NCBI GenBank assembly: GCA_024275935.1
Contig: JAJRYF010000126.1
Coordinates: 1-40,793, forward strand
From: Gammaproteobacteria bacterium
GTDB taxonomy: Bacteria; Pseudomonadota; Gammaproteobacteria; Xanthomonadales; SZUA-36
DNA: 40,793 bases
Reading direction: 5' to 3'
The position numbers were made by a program, and so were the translations under genes. The notes under the pieces were generated by a model. The model searched no databases and was not told where the DNA came from. It saw only the letters and a program-made list of their open reading frames with translations. Below, in pieces: positions 17,421-26,800 of the stretch (positions are counted from its first letter, which is position 1; every line of letters begins with the position of its first letter).

Positions 17421-18412
17421 GTAAAGATACATTAAAGCGTAATAGCATTCCCTTAGAGACGCTGGCAGCGAGCCAGTCGCCTGTTAAAGAGTTGGGTGCG
17501 GATAAAATTAGCCGCAACACCGCCAACTTTCAAACCGCGGAGGTTTTGCGCAAGCCTGACTGGATTCGAGTCCGCCTGCCATTAGGCAATGCGGTGGCGA
17601 AATTAAAGTCGAAATTACGCGATCAGCACCTGGTTACCGTTTGTGAGGAAGCTTCCTGCCCTAATATTCATGAGTGCTTTGGTAAGGGTACGGCCACTTT
17701 CATGATTTTGGGAGAAGTATGTACCCGGCGCTGTTCATTTTGTGATGTAGCTCATGGTAAGCCGCTGCCGGTAAACCAGGAAGAGCCGCAAAAACTCGCT
17801 GAAACTATTGCCGCTATGGGGCTTAAATATGTGGTGATCACCTCGGTTGACAGGGATGACTTACTCGACGGTGGAGCCCAGCATTATGCGGATTGTATTA
17901 CTGCAATCCGGGCGCTGAGCCCGACAATTAGAATTGAGATTTTAGTGCCTGATTTTCGTGGCAAAGGCAGGATGCAAAGAGCCCTGGATATTCTGGACAC
18001 AGCATTACCGGATATTTTCAACCATAACCTGGAAACGGTAGCGCCTCTGTACAGAAATGTTCGGCCAGGGGCGGATTATCAGTGGTCTCTTGATTTGCTC
18101 CAGGAATTTAAGCGCAGACATCCGCAAATCCCAACTAAATCTGGAATTATGTTGGGATTGGGCGAGAACTTGGAGCAGGTAGAGAAAGTATTGGTTGATC
18201 TAAATATTCATGCTGTCGATATGCTTACAATCGGGCAATATTTACAGCCCACCCCGCATCATCATCCAGTAATGCGCTATTGGACCCCTGCTGAATTTGA
18301 GTATTTGGCGAAGCTGGGGGATGAAATGGGCTTTTCGCGTGTTGCCAGTGGTCCCTTGGTACGGTCTTCCTATCATGCGGATTTGCAGGCGGAGAGTGTG
18401 GTGGTTAATTAA
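17417..18412 (+). CDS. lipA: Lipoyl synthase LipA (radical SAM)
   Basis: 331 residues. It inserts two sulfurs into the octanoyl chain made by LipB. The radical-SAM cluster motif is CTRRCSFC (C102, C106, C109). The auxiliary cluster that donates sulfur is held by [12 protein letters not shown] (C76, C81, C87), with the serine of [10 protein letters not shown] near the C-terminus as the conserved fourth ligand. The N-terminal extension of about 50 residues is variable in this family. It is the last clear member of the cell-wall/lipoate run; a GNAT-like gene starts 26 bp later. Confidence 0.98.
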   Translation: MSKDTLKRNSIPLETLAASQSPVKELGADKISRNTANFQTAEVLRKPDWIRVRLPLGNAVAKLKSKLRDQHLVTVCEEASCPNIHECFGKGTATFMILGEVCTRRCSFCDVAHGKPLPVNQEEPQKLAETIAAMGLKYVVITSVDRDDLLDGGAQHYADCITAIRALSPTIRIEILVPDFRGKGRMQRALDILDTALPDIFNHNLETVAPLYRNVRPGADYQWSLDLLQEFKRRHPQIPTKSGIMLGLGENLEQVEKVLVDLNIHAVDMLTIGQYLQPTPHHHPVMRYWTPAEFEYLAKLGDEMGFSRVASGPLVRSSYHADLQAESVVVN

Positions 18413-18438
18413 CAGGCCCTCTAGTGTTGGAGCAAGAA

Positions 18439-18930
18439 ATGACAAAAAATGAAATTAATTATATAGATGTCTGGCCTGATTGCCCTGAGAAGTGGCAGGT
18501 GGCTAGTAAGGAATTCTGGCTTGAGTCAAATGCCTTACCCGCTGGCGCTGAGCTTGCTACGCGCCTGAAACAGTTGTGTACGCTGGCAGTCGATGGCGAC
18601 CGCCTGATTGGGGTTAGCACGGTATTTAAAGCCAACTATCAGCCTCTGCGTTGCGAGCTGTATTTCTTCCGCTGCCTGGTATTGCCAGAGTATCGCCGGA
18701 AGTCAGTAGCCCGTCAGTTGACTATTAATTGCCGCAACACTCTGGAGGCGTTTTCTACCGAGAACCCAACAGCAAGCGCGGCTGGAATGGCAGTTATAGT
18801 TGAGTCACCTGCGCTTTCGGAAATATCTCGCAGAGCGATCTGGCCTACTACCGGGTTAAATTTGGTTGGCTACACAAGTCAGGGTCAACAAGTCCGAGTG
18901 GCATGGTTTAAAGAAGCGTTGCTAAAGTAG
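18439..18930 (+). CDS. GNAT-like acetyltransferase-type protein, function unknown
   Basis: 163 residues from ATG 18439, with GGAG six bases upstream; the frame is open to GTG 18424, but the Shine-Dalgarno lies within that extension. The segment RCLVLPEYRRKSVARQLTIN (about 80-100) resembles the acetyl-CoA-binding motif A of GNAT enzymes, but the usual glycines are replaced (RRKSVA instead of R/Q-x-x-G-x-G/A). The sequence CELYFFRCLVLPEYR gives the strand before it. No substrate can be inferred. It may be the final gene of the lipA transcript or a separate unit. Confidence 0.65.
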   Translation: MTKNEINYIDVWPDCPEKWQVASKEFWLESNALPAGAELATRLKQLCTLAVDGDRLIGVSTVFKANYQPLRCELYFFRCLVLPEYRRKSVARQLTINCRNTLEAFSTENPTASAAGMAVIVESPALSEISRRAIWPTTGLNLVGYTSQGQQVRVAWFKEALLK

Positions 18931-18966
18931 CTGTGAGATTATGATTCAATGCAACCTCATGCGTTA

Positions 18967-18994
18967 TTTACGGTCTTATGCTACATTGTATCTA
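18967..18994 (+). promoter_or_regulatory. Weak candidate promoter upstream of prc
   Basis: TTTACG (18967-18972) and TATCTA (18989-18994) are separated by 16 bases, about 40 bp before the chosen prc start. A small hairpin (GGGTAG with CTATCC) follows in the leader. The match is only moderate. Confidence 0.3.
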
Positions 18995-19034
18995 TGGGTA
19001 GGGTTTTCTATCCTTAAACTTGAGGTTTCTAATA

Positions 19035-21260
19035 GTGTCAAACAAGTTTCAATATAAGTATTTAATCCTGCCATTGCTTTCTCTGGTTCTCAGCAGCAGC
19101 CTCTGGGCACTGCCAACCACCCCACAGTCTAGTGAGGTGCTGCTAAAGCAAACCATGTCACAGCGTTATGCATCTAACCTTACAGTTAATTTCCTTACTA
19201 ACTGGCACTATAAAGATGTGCAGCTGAATGATGAATTATCCAGCAAAATACTAGATCAGTACATAGAGACCTTGGATCCGAATCGGGTATATTTCTTGCA
19301 GGCAGATATCAGCGGCATGGAGCAATGGCGCACTAAGCTAGATGATGCCTTGCGTCATGACGATTTAGGTGCGGCTTTTGATATATTTAATCTATATGTG
19401 TTGCGGGTGCGTAATAGAATCAATTTCGCTCGTCAGTTAATCAAGCAACCGTTTGATTTCAGCGTAGATGAAGAGTACCAGTTCGACCATTCCGAGGCTG
19501 CCTGGATTAAGGATGTCGAAAGCCTGGATGACCACTGGCGCAAGCGGGTAAAGAATGACTGGCTACGCTTGAAGCTGACCGATAAAGAAGAAGATAAAAT
19601 TCGGGAAACCCTGGATGAGCGCTTTGTTAACCTGGACCGCCGCATTACAGAGCTTAATTCTGACGATGTATTCCAGTTCTTTATGAATTCAGTAACCCTG
19701 GCAGTTGAGCCACATACTGCTTATATGTCGCCACGTAATTCGGAAAACTTTGATATTTCTATGAAGCTTTCACTTGAAGGCATCGGTGCATTGTTACAGC
19801 GAGATAATGAATATACTTCAATCGCCAGAGTTATTCCTGGGGGGCCTGCTAATAAAGATGGTCGCTTGAAGGTAAAAGATAGAGTTATAGGGGTTGCCCA
19901 GGGCCGCGAGGGCAAAATGGTTGATGTCATCGGTTGGCGACTGGATGATGTAGTTAATTTGATTCGCGGCCCGAAAGATTCAGTTGTTCGCTTGGAGTTG
20001 TTACCAGACGCTGCTGGCCCGGACGGGCCCAGTAAAGTAATTGAGATTGTTAGGAATGAAGTAAAACTGGAAGAGCAAGCGGCGAAAAGTCGAATTATTG
20101 AAATACCTCAGGGTGATGAAATCACCAAAGTTGGGGTTATTGATCTACCAGTTTTTTATCTGGATTTTGTTGGCCGTGCTGAAGGCAAGAAAGATTACCG
20201 CAGCACTACGCGGGATGTGCGTAAGCTGATTGCTGAAATGAAACAAGAAGGCATCGAGGCGCTGGTTATTGATTTGCGTAGTAATGGTGGTGGCTCTTTA
20301 CACGAAGCGACAACTCTTACTGGTTTGTTTATCGACCAGGGACCAGTGGTACAAATCCGTGACTCCCGCGGCCGGATACAATTGGAAAGAGATGAAGAGC
20401 CGGGCATGGCTTGGGACGGTCCTCTGGCAGTTTTAGTGAATCGTTATAGCGCCTCGGCTTCAGAAATATTCGCCGCCGCTATCCAGGACTACCAACGCGG
20501 CTTGATTGCCGGTGAACCAACCTATGGCAAGGGTACTGTTCAAAATTTAGTAAATCTGGACGATTATGCGCCAGTTGATAAAAAGCGGCTGGGCGACCTG
20601 AAGTTAACCATGGCTCAGTTTTTTCGTGTAGACGGGGGCTCTACCCAGAACCGTGGTGTGATTCCAGATATTCGTTTCCCATCCCCTGGGGATGCGTCAG
20701 AATATGGTGAAAGCTCATATAAGAATGCCTTACCATGGACGCAAATTGCAGCCGTAGATTATCAAGCAGTTAACCGAGTATCAGCAATGTTACCAGCGCT
20801 TAGCAAACGCTATCAAGAGCGCTTGAAGAGCAGTGAAGAGTTTTCCTGGATATATGACGATATTGCCGAGTATGAATTAAAAAAGGACAAGAAAACCGTT
20901 ACTTTGCTAGAGGATGTAAGACGCAAGGAGATGGACGAGAACAAGCTACAGGCGAAGCAACGCAAAGAACGCCGCTACCACTTGCATGGTCTACCAGTGC
21001 CAGAGGATAAAGACGAGGAAGATACTGACACAATAGCGGCTAGTACGAACTCGGAAGGGCAGGTAATAACTGAAACTAATGACGCTCAAGCTGGTGCTGA
21101 AACTAATGCTGCAGAAGCTGAAGAATTGCCAGATTTAATCCTCGAAGAAACCGCCAGAATTGTAGCCGATGCCGCGCGCTTATCGGCGAAGAAACCGATG
21201 CTGGCACAGAACCCTGGCAACAAGGCAACAGTAACCACCAAGCCTGAACTCGTAAATTAA
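19035..21260 (+). CDS. prc: Carboxy-terminal processing (tail-specific) protease Prc/Tsp
   Basis: 741 residues from GTG 19035, which has GAGG nine bases upstream and begins directly with a signal peptide (to about residue 26). A TTG at 19020 would add five residues. The order is: N-terminal helical domain; PDZ domain (about 230-320, SLEGIGALLQRDNEYTSIARV); and S41 protease domain. The Ser-Lys dyad is S474 in YSASASEIFAAA and K499 in PTYGKGTVQ, 25 residues apart as in E. coli Prc. It degrades or trims periplasmic proteins, including cell-wall hydrolases. An acidic, Ala-rich C-terminal tail makes it somewhat longer than E. coli Prc (682 residues). Confidence 0.96.
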   Translation: MSNKFQYKYLILPLLSLVLSSSLWALPTTPQSSEVLLKQTMSQRYASNLTVNFLTNWHYKDVQLNDELSSKILDQYIETLDPNRVYFLQADISGMEQWRTKLDDALRHDDLGAAFDIFNLYVLRVRNRINFARQLIKQPFDFSVDEEYQFDHSEAAWIKDVESLDDHWRKRVKNDWLRLKLTDKEEDKIRETLDERFVNLDRRITELNSDDVFQFFMNSVTLAVEPHTAYMSPRNSENFDISMKLSLEGIGALLQRDNEYTSIARVIPGGPANKDGRLKVKDRVIGVAQGREGKMVDVIGWRLDDVVNLIRGPKDSVVRLELLPDAAGPDGPSKVIEIVRNEVKLEEQAAKSRIIEIPQGDEITKVGVIDLPVFYLDFVGRAEGKKDYRSTTRDVRKLIAEMKQEGIEALVIDLRSNGGGSLHEATTLTGLFIDQGPVVQIRDSRGRIQLERDEEPGMAWDGPLAVLVNRYSASASEIFAAAIQDYQRGLIAGEPTYGKGTVQNLVNLDDYAPVDKKRLGDLKLTMAQFFRVDGGSTQNRGVIPDIRFPSPGDASEYGESSYKNALPWTQIAAVDYQAVNRVSAMLPALSKRYQERLKSSEEFSWIYDDIAEYELKKDKKTVTLLEDVRRKEMDENKLQAKQRKERRYHLHGLPVPEDKDEEDTDTIAASTNSEGQVITETNDAQAGAETNAAEAEELPDLILEETARIVADAARLSAKKPMLAQNPGNKATVTTKPELVN

Positions 21261-21266
21261 CCAGCA

Positions 21267-21299
21267 ACCCCGGCCCGGTCAGGGCCAGGGTGTTGTTTG
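21267..21299 (+). terminator. Terminator between convergent prc and mscL
   Basis: ACCC-C-GGCCC (21267-21276) pairs with GGGCC-A-GGGT (21282-21291), giving a 9-bp G/C-rich stem with one internal mismatch and a five-base loop, followed by GTTGTTTG. It lies just after the prc stop and before the convergent mscL stop, so it mainly serves prc and may also work from the other side. Confidence 0.7.
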
Positions 21300-21303
21300 C
21301 GAG

Positions 21304-21705
21304 CTATTCTTTGCGGAGTAAATCTCTGATTTCTGTCAGCAGAACTTCTTCTTTACCTGGTGCTGCTGGCGCGGCCGGTTTTTCTTCTTCTTTTTTACGC
21401 ATATTGTTCATTACTTTGATCATCATGAAAATTGCGAAGGCAACGATTAAAAAGTCGAGAACATTCTGTATAAAAGCGCCATAGTTAAGGGTCACGGCTT
21501 CAACGCCGTCGGTTGCATCTTGAATAACCATTCTCAGGTCAGCAAAATTAACTCCTCCCATCATCACCCCTATCGGTGGCATAATAATATCTTTGACCAA
21601 TGATGAAATAATTTTCCCAAATGCCGCGCCGATGATAATACCAACTGCCATATCAACAACATTACCGCGCATTGCGAAGTCTTTAAATTCTTTTGCCATT
21701 CCCAT
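21304..21705 (-). CDS. mscL: Large-conductance mechanosensitive channel MscL
   Basis: 133 residues, normal length. [20 protein letters not shown] is the conserved N-terminal helix and start of TM1; [21 protein letters not shown] follows as two family blocks. TM2 contains [16 protein letters not shown], and the charged C-terminal helix ends [11 protein letters not shown]. It forms a homopentameric inner-membrane channel that opens under osmotic downshock. The start at 21705 has GAGG eight bases upstream. It is a single-gene unit, divergent from priA across 50 bp and convergent with prc. Confidence 0.98.
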   Translation of the reverse strand: MGMAKEFKDFAMRGNVVDMAVGIIIGAAFGKIISSLVKDIIMPPIGVMMGGVNFADLRMVIQDATDGVEAVTLNYGAFIQNVLDFLIVAFAIFMMIKVMNNMRKKEEEKPAAPAAPGKEEVLLTEIRDLLRKE

Positions 21706-21755
21706 AGTGCTTCCTCAGTTATTATGTGTGAGTCCTTATACTACCTTAAATCGCC

Positions 21756-23963
21756 ATGTCAGATAAGAGCTTGACCATTATCAAGGTGGCGCTGGCGGTG
21801 CCACTGAATCAATTGTTTGATTATTATTTACCCGTTGATATGGCTACTCCTCAGCCTGGCTGTCGGGTAGAGGTGTGTTTTTCCGGAAGATCAAAAATTG
21901 GCTGGGTTGTAGCGCAGGCAAATAGTAGTAAAGTTGCGCCAGCTAAATTGTTGCCAATAATCGCGGTAATTGATGAGCGACCACTTTGGTCAGCATCATT
22001 ATGGCAACTACTTAAATGGTGCTGGAGTTATTACCACCACCCGCCGGGCGAGGTTTTGGCTACAGCCCTACCACCACTGCTGAGGGGTTTCAAAGCGGCT
22101 CTTGCCCCGGAAACTCAGGCTTGGCGATTAACTCAGGCGGGTGCATCTGAGGACTTGGAAAAGTTAAGCAAGCGCGCCCCAAAACAAGCTGCGCTAATAG
22201 CGGCGTTATCTAAACCAGCTAGTGCTGAGCATCTTGCCGAGCATTTTGCTGGCGCTAGCTGGCGACCAACTTTACGCAGTTTGGAGAAAAAAGCTTGGGT
22301 GGAAGCGTGCTCTTCGGCCATTGTGGAGGCTGCGGCACCAATTTCTGGGCCAAGCCTAAGTTCTGAGCAAGAGCGAGCGGTGGTAGAGATTGGCCAGAGC
22401 CTTGATAAGTATGCCTGTCACCTGCTGTACGGGGTCACCGGCAGCGGAAAAACTGAAGTTTATTTGCAATTGGCAGTACAGACCCTGGCTGCTGGTAAAC
22501 AAGTGCTGATGTTGGTTCCGGAAATCGGTTTGGTTCCGCAACTTGCCCGCAGAGTGCAGCAACGCCTGGGACTAGAGCCGGTATTAGTCCACTCTGCCCA
22601 GAGTCCAGGTCAACGCTATCGTGCCTGGTATAGAGCCTCAACCGGTGATGCTAAAGTGGTAATTGGTACTCGCTCGGGGCTATTTACCCAGATGCCGAAA
22701 CTAGGCCTGGTGATTGTGGATGAAGAGCACGACAGTGCCTATAAACAACAGGATCATTGGCGTTATAGCGCCCGGGATGTGGCGGTAAAGCGAGCCAACT
22801 TAGAGAATTGTCCAGTAGTGTTGGGAAGCGCAACTCCGTCCTTAGAATCATTACAGAATGTTGCAACCGGCCGTTATCAGTTCTCACAGCTACAACAACG
22901 GGTTAATCAGCAAGTGATGCCCGCCTGGCAGCTGTTAGAAATGCGCCAGCAGTCGGTGACAGAGGGTTTGCTACCGGAAACCATGGAGCTAATTAGCGCC
23001 GCATTAGAAAACCAGCAACAAGTTTTGGTGTTTTTGAATCGCCGGGGTTATGCGCCGGTTATCATGTGTCATTGGTGCGGTTGGCAAGCGGACTGTGAGC
23101 GTTGTGATATCCCGATGACCTGGCATCGGCGGGCAAACCACCTTGATTGCCACCGCTGCGATGCCCGCAAGCGGGTACCGAAAAAATGTCCGTCCTGTGA
23201 CAGTCTGGATTTACGCCCACTTGGAGAAGGTACAGAGCGGGTCGCAGAATTTTTACAGCAGCAGTTCCCACAAACTCCGGTGATTCGTTTTGACCGCGAC
23301 ACCACCCGACGGAAGAATGCCGCTGCCGATATTTTAACTGGTGTGCGCGAAGGTAAGCCATGTATCTTGGTAGGCACGCAGATGCTAGCGAAAGGACATC
23401 ACTTACCAAAGGTCTCCCTGGCAGTAATATTAAATATAGACCAGTCTTTGTTTAGCACCGATTTTCGGGCTATAGAAAAACTCAGCCAGTTACTAACCCA
23501 GGTTGCTGGCCGTTCCGGGCGTGGACAGGAAAAAGGCTTAGTAGTATTACAAACCTATCACCCAAGACATGCCCAATTAGTGCAGTTGTTAGATGCGGGA
23601 TATCTATCTCTGGCCAAAAGCATGTTGGCCGAGAGGCGCCAGGCTGAATTGCCACCATACAGCTATCAAGCGATGCTACGGGCGGAGTCATTAGATCCAG
23701 TCGCACTAAACACAGCACTTACAGAGCTTGCGTCCCAAGCCAGCAAGTTGGCCAAAGCCCAAGCGAGTCAACTAGAGGTTTACGGTCCTATGCCAGCAAT
23801 TCAGGCCCGGCGGGCAGGCAAGCAACGGATGGTTCTACTGCTGCAATCTATAAGCAGAAAAGAGTTAGATGCTTGCCTAAGAATTTTGTTACCCGGTTTG
23901 CCAGCATTATCCGGTGGCAGAAAAGTACAATGGGCGATTGATATTTCTCCGCAGGAGATTTAA
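21756..23963 (+). CDS. priA: Primosomal protein N' (replication restart helicase PriA)
   Basis: 735 residues, full length. The N-terminal 3'-DNA-binding domain (about 1-105) is followed by superfamily 2 helicase motifs: Walker A GVTGSGKT (226-233), then a DEEH box in VIVDEEHDSAYKQQ, and GSATPSLES. Eight cysteines in CHWC, CERC, CHRC and CPSC form the two zinc sites inside the helicase core. The C-terminal RecQ-like part contains QVAGRSGRG. PriA rebuilds replication forks away from oriC. In Pseudomonas, priA is usually beside argS; here argS lies 10 kb away. Confidence 0.97.
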   Translation: MSDKSLTIIKVALAVPLNQLFDYYLPVDMATPQPGCRVEVCFSGRSKIGWVVAQANSSKVAPAKLLPIIAVIDERPLWSASLWQLLKWCWSYYHHPPGEVLATALPPLLRGFKAALAPETQAWRLTQAGASEDLEKLSKRAPKQAALIAALSKPASAEHLAEHFAGASWRPTLRSLEKKAWVEACSSAIVEAAAPISGPSLSSEQERAVVEIGQSLDKYACHLLYGVTGSGKTEVYLQLAVQTLAAGKQVLMLVPEIGLVPQLARRVQQRLGLEPVLVHSAQSPGQRYRAWYRASTGDAKVVIGTRSGLFTQMPKLGLVIVDEEHDSAYKQQDHWRYSARDVAVKRANLENCPVVLGSATPSLESLQNVATGRYQFSQLQQRVNQQVMPAWQLLEMRQQSVTEGLLPETMELISAALENQQQVLVFLNRRGYAPVIMCHWCGWQADCERCDIPMTWHRRANHLDCHRCDARKRVPKKCPSCDSLDLRPLGEGTERVAEFLQQQFPQTPVIRFDRDTTRRKNAAADILTGVREGKPCILVGTQMLAKGHHLPKVSLAVILNIDQSLFSTDFRAIEKLSQLLTQVAGRSGRGQEKGLVVLQTYHPRHAQLVQLLDAGYLSLAKSMLAERRQAELPPYSYQAMLRAESLDPVALNTALTELASQASKLAKAQASQLEVYGPMPAIQARRAGKQRMVLLLQSISRKELDACLRILLPGLPALSGGRKVQWAIDISPQEI

Positions 23964-24039
23964 TGACGCTTTTGGTGGCTTGTGAACATGTTACGCTGTG
24001 CCCCATAACTCAACCGTTAGGAACAAAGGAGAGCAATCC

Positions 24040-24402
24040 ATGAAATCTGCTTCCTGCCATTGCGGCGCCATTTGTATAGAATTTGATGAATATCCGGAAT
24101 CACTAACAGAGTGTAACTGTTCAATTTGCCATAGATTAGGAGTTCTTTGGGCCTATTACACCCAGCAACAAGTTCGGGTTATTTGTTCACCTGGGTCGAT
24201 ATCAACCTATGTTTGGGGTGATAAGTGTATAGAGTTCTGTCATTGCAAAACTTGCGGCTGTGTAACTCATTACACCAGCGTTGAAAAGAATGATGATAGC
24301 CGAATTGCAATCAACGCACGAATCATGCGGTTGGAGGAAGTTTCTTCAATTTCTATCAGGAAGTTTGATGGCGCATCTATGCCGGTGCACGGAAATACCT
24401 AG
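24040..24402 (+). CDS. GFA family (CENP-V/GFA domain) zinc protein
   Basis: 120 residues from ATG 24040, preceded by AAAGGAGAG; an upstream in-frame ATG at 23998 lacks a Shine-Dalgarno. Zinc-binding cysteines match the glutathione-dependent formaldehyde-activating fold: CHCGAICIEF (start), CNCSICHRLG (about 27-36) and CHCKTCGCVTHY (about 67-78). GFA proteins were named for binding S-hydroxymethylglutathione, but most small members have no proven activity. It is cytoplasmic and monocistronic by position, with 446 bp of gene-free DNA after it. Confidence 0.88.
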   Translation: MKSASCHCGAICIEFDEYPESLTECNCSICHRLGVLWAYYTQQQVRVICSPGSISTYVWGDKCIEFCHCKTCGCVTHYTSVEKNDDSRIAINARIMRLEEVSSISIRKFDGASMPVHGNT

Positions 24403-24848
24403 ATGAATCGAGGAGCAACCAATAAGCACTGCCTTAACACACATAAGGCTTGGTAGCTCCCGCAAAAATAAACAAAGTCAAAAGTAGAAAATTCTCGTAA
24501 ACTAAGGGCTAAGGTTGGCTACCCAGTTAATTTTGCCCAAATCCAGACATAGAAACATGCATAGTGACCATTTGCACTGTAAGCGCGTCTATATTTAACC
24601 AGGATTCGTAGGTTCAGGGCGGCTATAGAGTGCATGATATTGACTTCACAGTGGAATCAAAAAATCTTAGCCTCACCCAAAGGTTAGGCGGGTATTTTTT
24701 GAACCGCTGTGGAGTCAAGAGCTTGTGCTATGTGCCGTCATGAACCTACGGATTCAGGTTTATGGCAAAATAGCCGAACTTTGGTAGACACAAATTGTCC
24801 CAATAAATCCCAGTATCAGACAGTCATTGATCCCAAGTAGCAGGAATT
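24403..24848. other. Gene-free interval before the Bat operon, dominated by a large palindrome
   Basis: No credible gene is present on either strand of this 446-bp interval. The middle (about 24596-24762) is a large imperfect inverted repeat listed separately. The last 86 bp before the moxR ATG presumably hold the operon promoter and include the AGGAATT Shine-Dalgarno. No transposase remnant was recognised in the flanks. Confidence 0.55.
24596..24762. repeat. Long imperfect palindrome (MITE-like or structured RNA)
   Basis: The arms pair over most of their length. Outer arms: CGTAGGTTCA (24607-24616) pairs perfectly with TGAACCTACG (24741-24750), with weaker pairing extending to AACC (24596) and GGTT. 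Middle arms: TTGACTTCACAG (about 24640-24651) pairs with CTGTGGAGTCAA (one mismatch), continuing through an AAAAAAT/ATTTTTT pair. Core: GCCTCACC pairs with GGTTAGGC around CAAA. The segment between the outer and middle arms is poorly paired. The shape suggests a decayed non-autonomous mobile element or a long structured transcript. There is no second copy in this window. Confidence 0.65.
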
Positions 24849-25850
24849 ATGGAAGAATTAATTAAAGAAGACTCACAGCAGAACCCTTTAGTCGAAGCAT
24901 TTCATCGCTTACAGGCTGATGCAGAAACTAAAATCATCGGTCAGACAGCTCTGGTAGAGCGCCTATTGATTGCCTTGTTGACCCACGGTCATTTGCTGGT
25001 CGAGGGTGCGCCCGGGCTGGCTAAAACGACTGCAATTAAAGTCTTGGCAGAACGAATTGAGGGTGATTTCCACCGGGTTCAATTTACTCCTGATTTACTC
25101 CCGGCAGACCTTACCGGTACTGAAATATATCGCCAACAGAGTGGTGACTTTGAATTCCAGCCAGGCCCCCTGTTCCACAATCTCATCCTTGCCGATGAGG
25201 TTAACCGGGCGCCAGCGAAGGTGCAGTCTGCGCTGTTGGAAGCAATGGGCGAACATCAGGTAACTGTAGGTAGCGAAACCTATCAGTTGCCCAAGTTGTT
25301 TTTGGTTATGGCGACGCAAAATCCAATTGAACAGGAAGGCACATACCCTTTACCCGAAGCTCAGTTGGATCGGTTTTTGATGCACGTCACTATTGGCTAT
25401 CCGGATGCCGATGCCGAAACTGCAATTTTAAAACTCGCGCGCCAGCAAGCGCGTGAGGAGCTGAGTAGCCATGTAGCCCCTGAGGTCTTTCTCTCGCAGA
25501 AGCAAGTGTTTGAGGCCCAGAATCAGGTGCTTGATATGGAGATGGTGCCAGAATTAGAGACCTATATCGTGCAGTTGATTTTAGCTTCTCGTGACCCAGC
25601 AAAATATGACCCGGATATGGCACGGATGATCTCTTACGGTGGCAGCCCACGCGCTACTATAAGCTTGGACCGCTGTGCCCGTGCGCATGCCTGGCTGGCT
25701 GGCAGAAGCTTTGTCTCGCCCGATGATATTCACGCCTTGGCTGCGGATGTTCTACGGCATAGATTAATATTATCCTATGAAGCTGAGGCTGATGGGGTGA
25801 GCAGCGATGAGATAATTCAACGGCTGCTTGAGGTCGTGCCGGTTCCATGA
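24849..25850 (+). CDS. MoxR family AAA+ ATPase
   Basis: 333 residues. Walker A is GAPGLAKTT (53-61); Walker B and its MoxR-specific continuation is ILADEVNRAPAKVQSALLEA. ATQNPIEQEGTYPLPEAQLD is the conserved sensor-1 region; SPRATISLDRCARA is the family C-terminal block. MoxR ATPases act as chaperones that activate or assemble VWA-containing partners. Here the partners follow directly: DUF58, DUF4381 and two VWA proteins. The ATG has AGGAA upstream. It is the first gene of an operon with overlapping junctions. Confidence 0.95.
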   Translation: MEELIKEDSQQNPLVEAFHRLQADAETKIIGQTALVERLLIALLTHGHLLVEGAPGLAKTTAIKVLAERIEGDFHRVQFTPDLLPADLTGTEIYRQQSGDFEFQPGPLFHNLILADEVNRAPAKVQSALLEAMGEHQVTVGSETYQLPKLFLVMATQNPIEQEGTYPLPEAQLDRFLMHVTIGYPDADAETAILKLARQQAREELSSHVAPEVFLSQKQVFEAQNQVLDMEMVPELETYIVQLILASRDPAKYDPDMARMISYGGSPRATISLDRCARAHAWLAGRSFVSPDDIHALAADVLRHRLILSYEAEADGVSSDEIIQRLLEVVPVP

Positions 25851-26800
25851 GCCGTATGGGCAAGCCCAGCTTGAACCGAGAGCCGGCTTTTAGTGGTGAC
25901 GGTATTCATGTCAGCAAAGCAGAATTAATTGCTTTGGAACGGCGTTGTAGTCGGCGTTACCTGTCATCCAGGCGGGCAGCCCGCTCAGCTTTGGCAGGGG
26001 CGCATGAGTCCAAGTTCCGTGGCCGTGGGGTAGACTTTCTGGAGTCACGCCATTACTTGCCCGGTGATGATATTCGCAATATGGATTGGCGGGTAACCGC
26101 ACGCACTGGCAAACCGCATACCAAAATATTTCAGGAAGAACGCGAACGCCCGGTAATTTTGGTAGTTGACCGCAACCCAAGTATGTTTTTTGCCACCAGA
26201 GGGCAGTTAAAAACCGTAATGGCAGCAAAGATAGCCACGGCTTTAGCCTGGACTGCGGCCCGCCGTGGCGACCGTAGTGGGGCGGTAATTTACGGTGGTG
26301 GGGTACATCATGAATTGCGCCCAAGAGGTGGCCGGCGTGGGGTTTTGCGGATGATTCAGCAGCTTGAGCGCTGGTGTAACCCGGGTAATTTACCGCAACA
26401 ACGAGACCCTTTGGCAGCTTCGTTACAACGGCTTAGAAATGTGGTTCGCCCAGGCAGTCTGGTGGTGATTTTGAGCGATTTCTATCGCTTAGATGAGGAT
26501 TGCAACCGACATATATCCCGCTTGTCTCAACATAATGATTTGGTGGGTTGCCAATTGCTGGATCCGCTAGAAATTGAAATGCCAGCAGGAGTATTCCCAG
26601 TTACTGATGGCGAAAACTCCCGCAGCCTGGATACACGCAACCGCCAGCTGCGCAGGAATATGCTGGTGCGTGAGCAACAACATCAGGCAGTGCCAGCTAA
26701 TTTATTCAGAAAAAATGGCGCTCGCTGGATGCAGGTATTAACCACTGACGACCCATTATCGGCAATCGAACGAGGCCTGGGAATAAGCTTGCGTGGCTGA
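25847..26800 (+). CDS. DUF58 domain-containing protein
   Basis: 317 residues, cytoplasmic. The DUF58 signature is complete: FLESRHYLPGDDIRNMDWRV (about 64-83), then ERPVILVVDRNPSMFF, a degenerate VWA-like strand and metal site. The family is nearly always found beside MoxR ATPases and VWA proteins, and its biochemical role is unsettled. It starts by a 4-bp ATGA overlap with the moxR-like gene and overlaps the DUF4381 gene by 8 bp, so all are expected to be made together. Confidence 0.93.
   Translation: MSRMGKPSLNREPAFSGDGIHVSKAELIALERRCSRRYLSSRRAARSALAGAHESKFRGRGVDFLESRHYLPGDDIRNMDWRVTARTGKPHTKIFQEERERPVILVVDRNPSMFFATRGQLKTVMAAKIATALAWTAARRGDRSGAVIYGGGVHHELRPRGGRRGVLRMIQQLERWCNPGNLPQQRDPLAASLQRLRNVVRPGSLVVILSDFYRLDEDCNRHISRLSQHNDLVGCQLLDPLEIEMPAGVFPVTDGENSRSLDTRNRQLRRNMLVREQQHQAVPANLFRKNGARWMQVLTTDDPLSAIERGLGISLRG

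Noticed and set aside
24596-24762. Integron attC site reading of the large palindrome
   Set aside because: A RYYYAAC-like box is present at the left end, but the matching GTTRRRY core is missing at the right end, and there is no integrase or cassette array.
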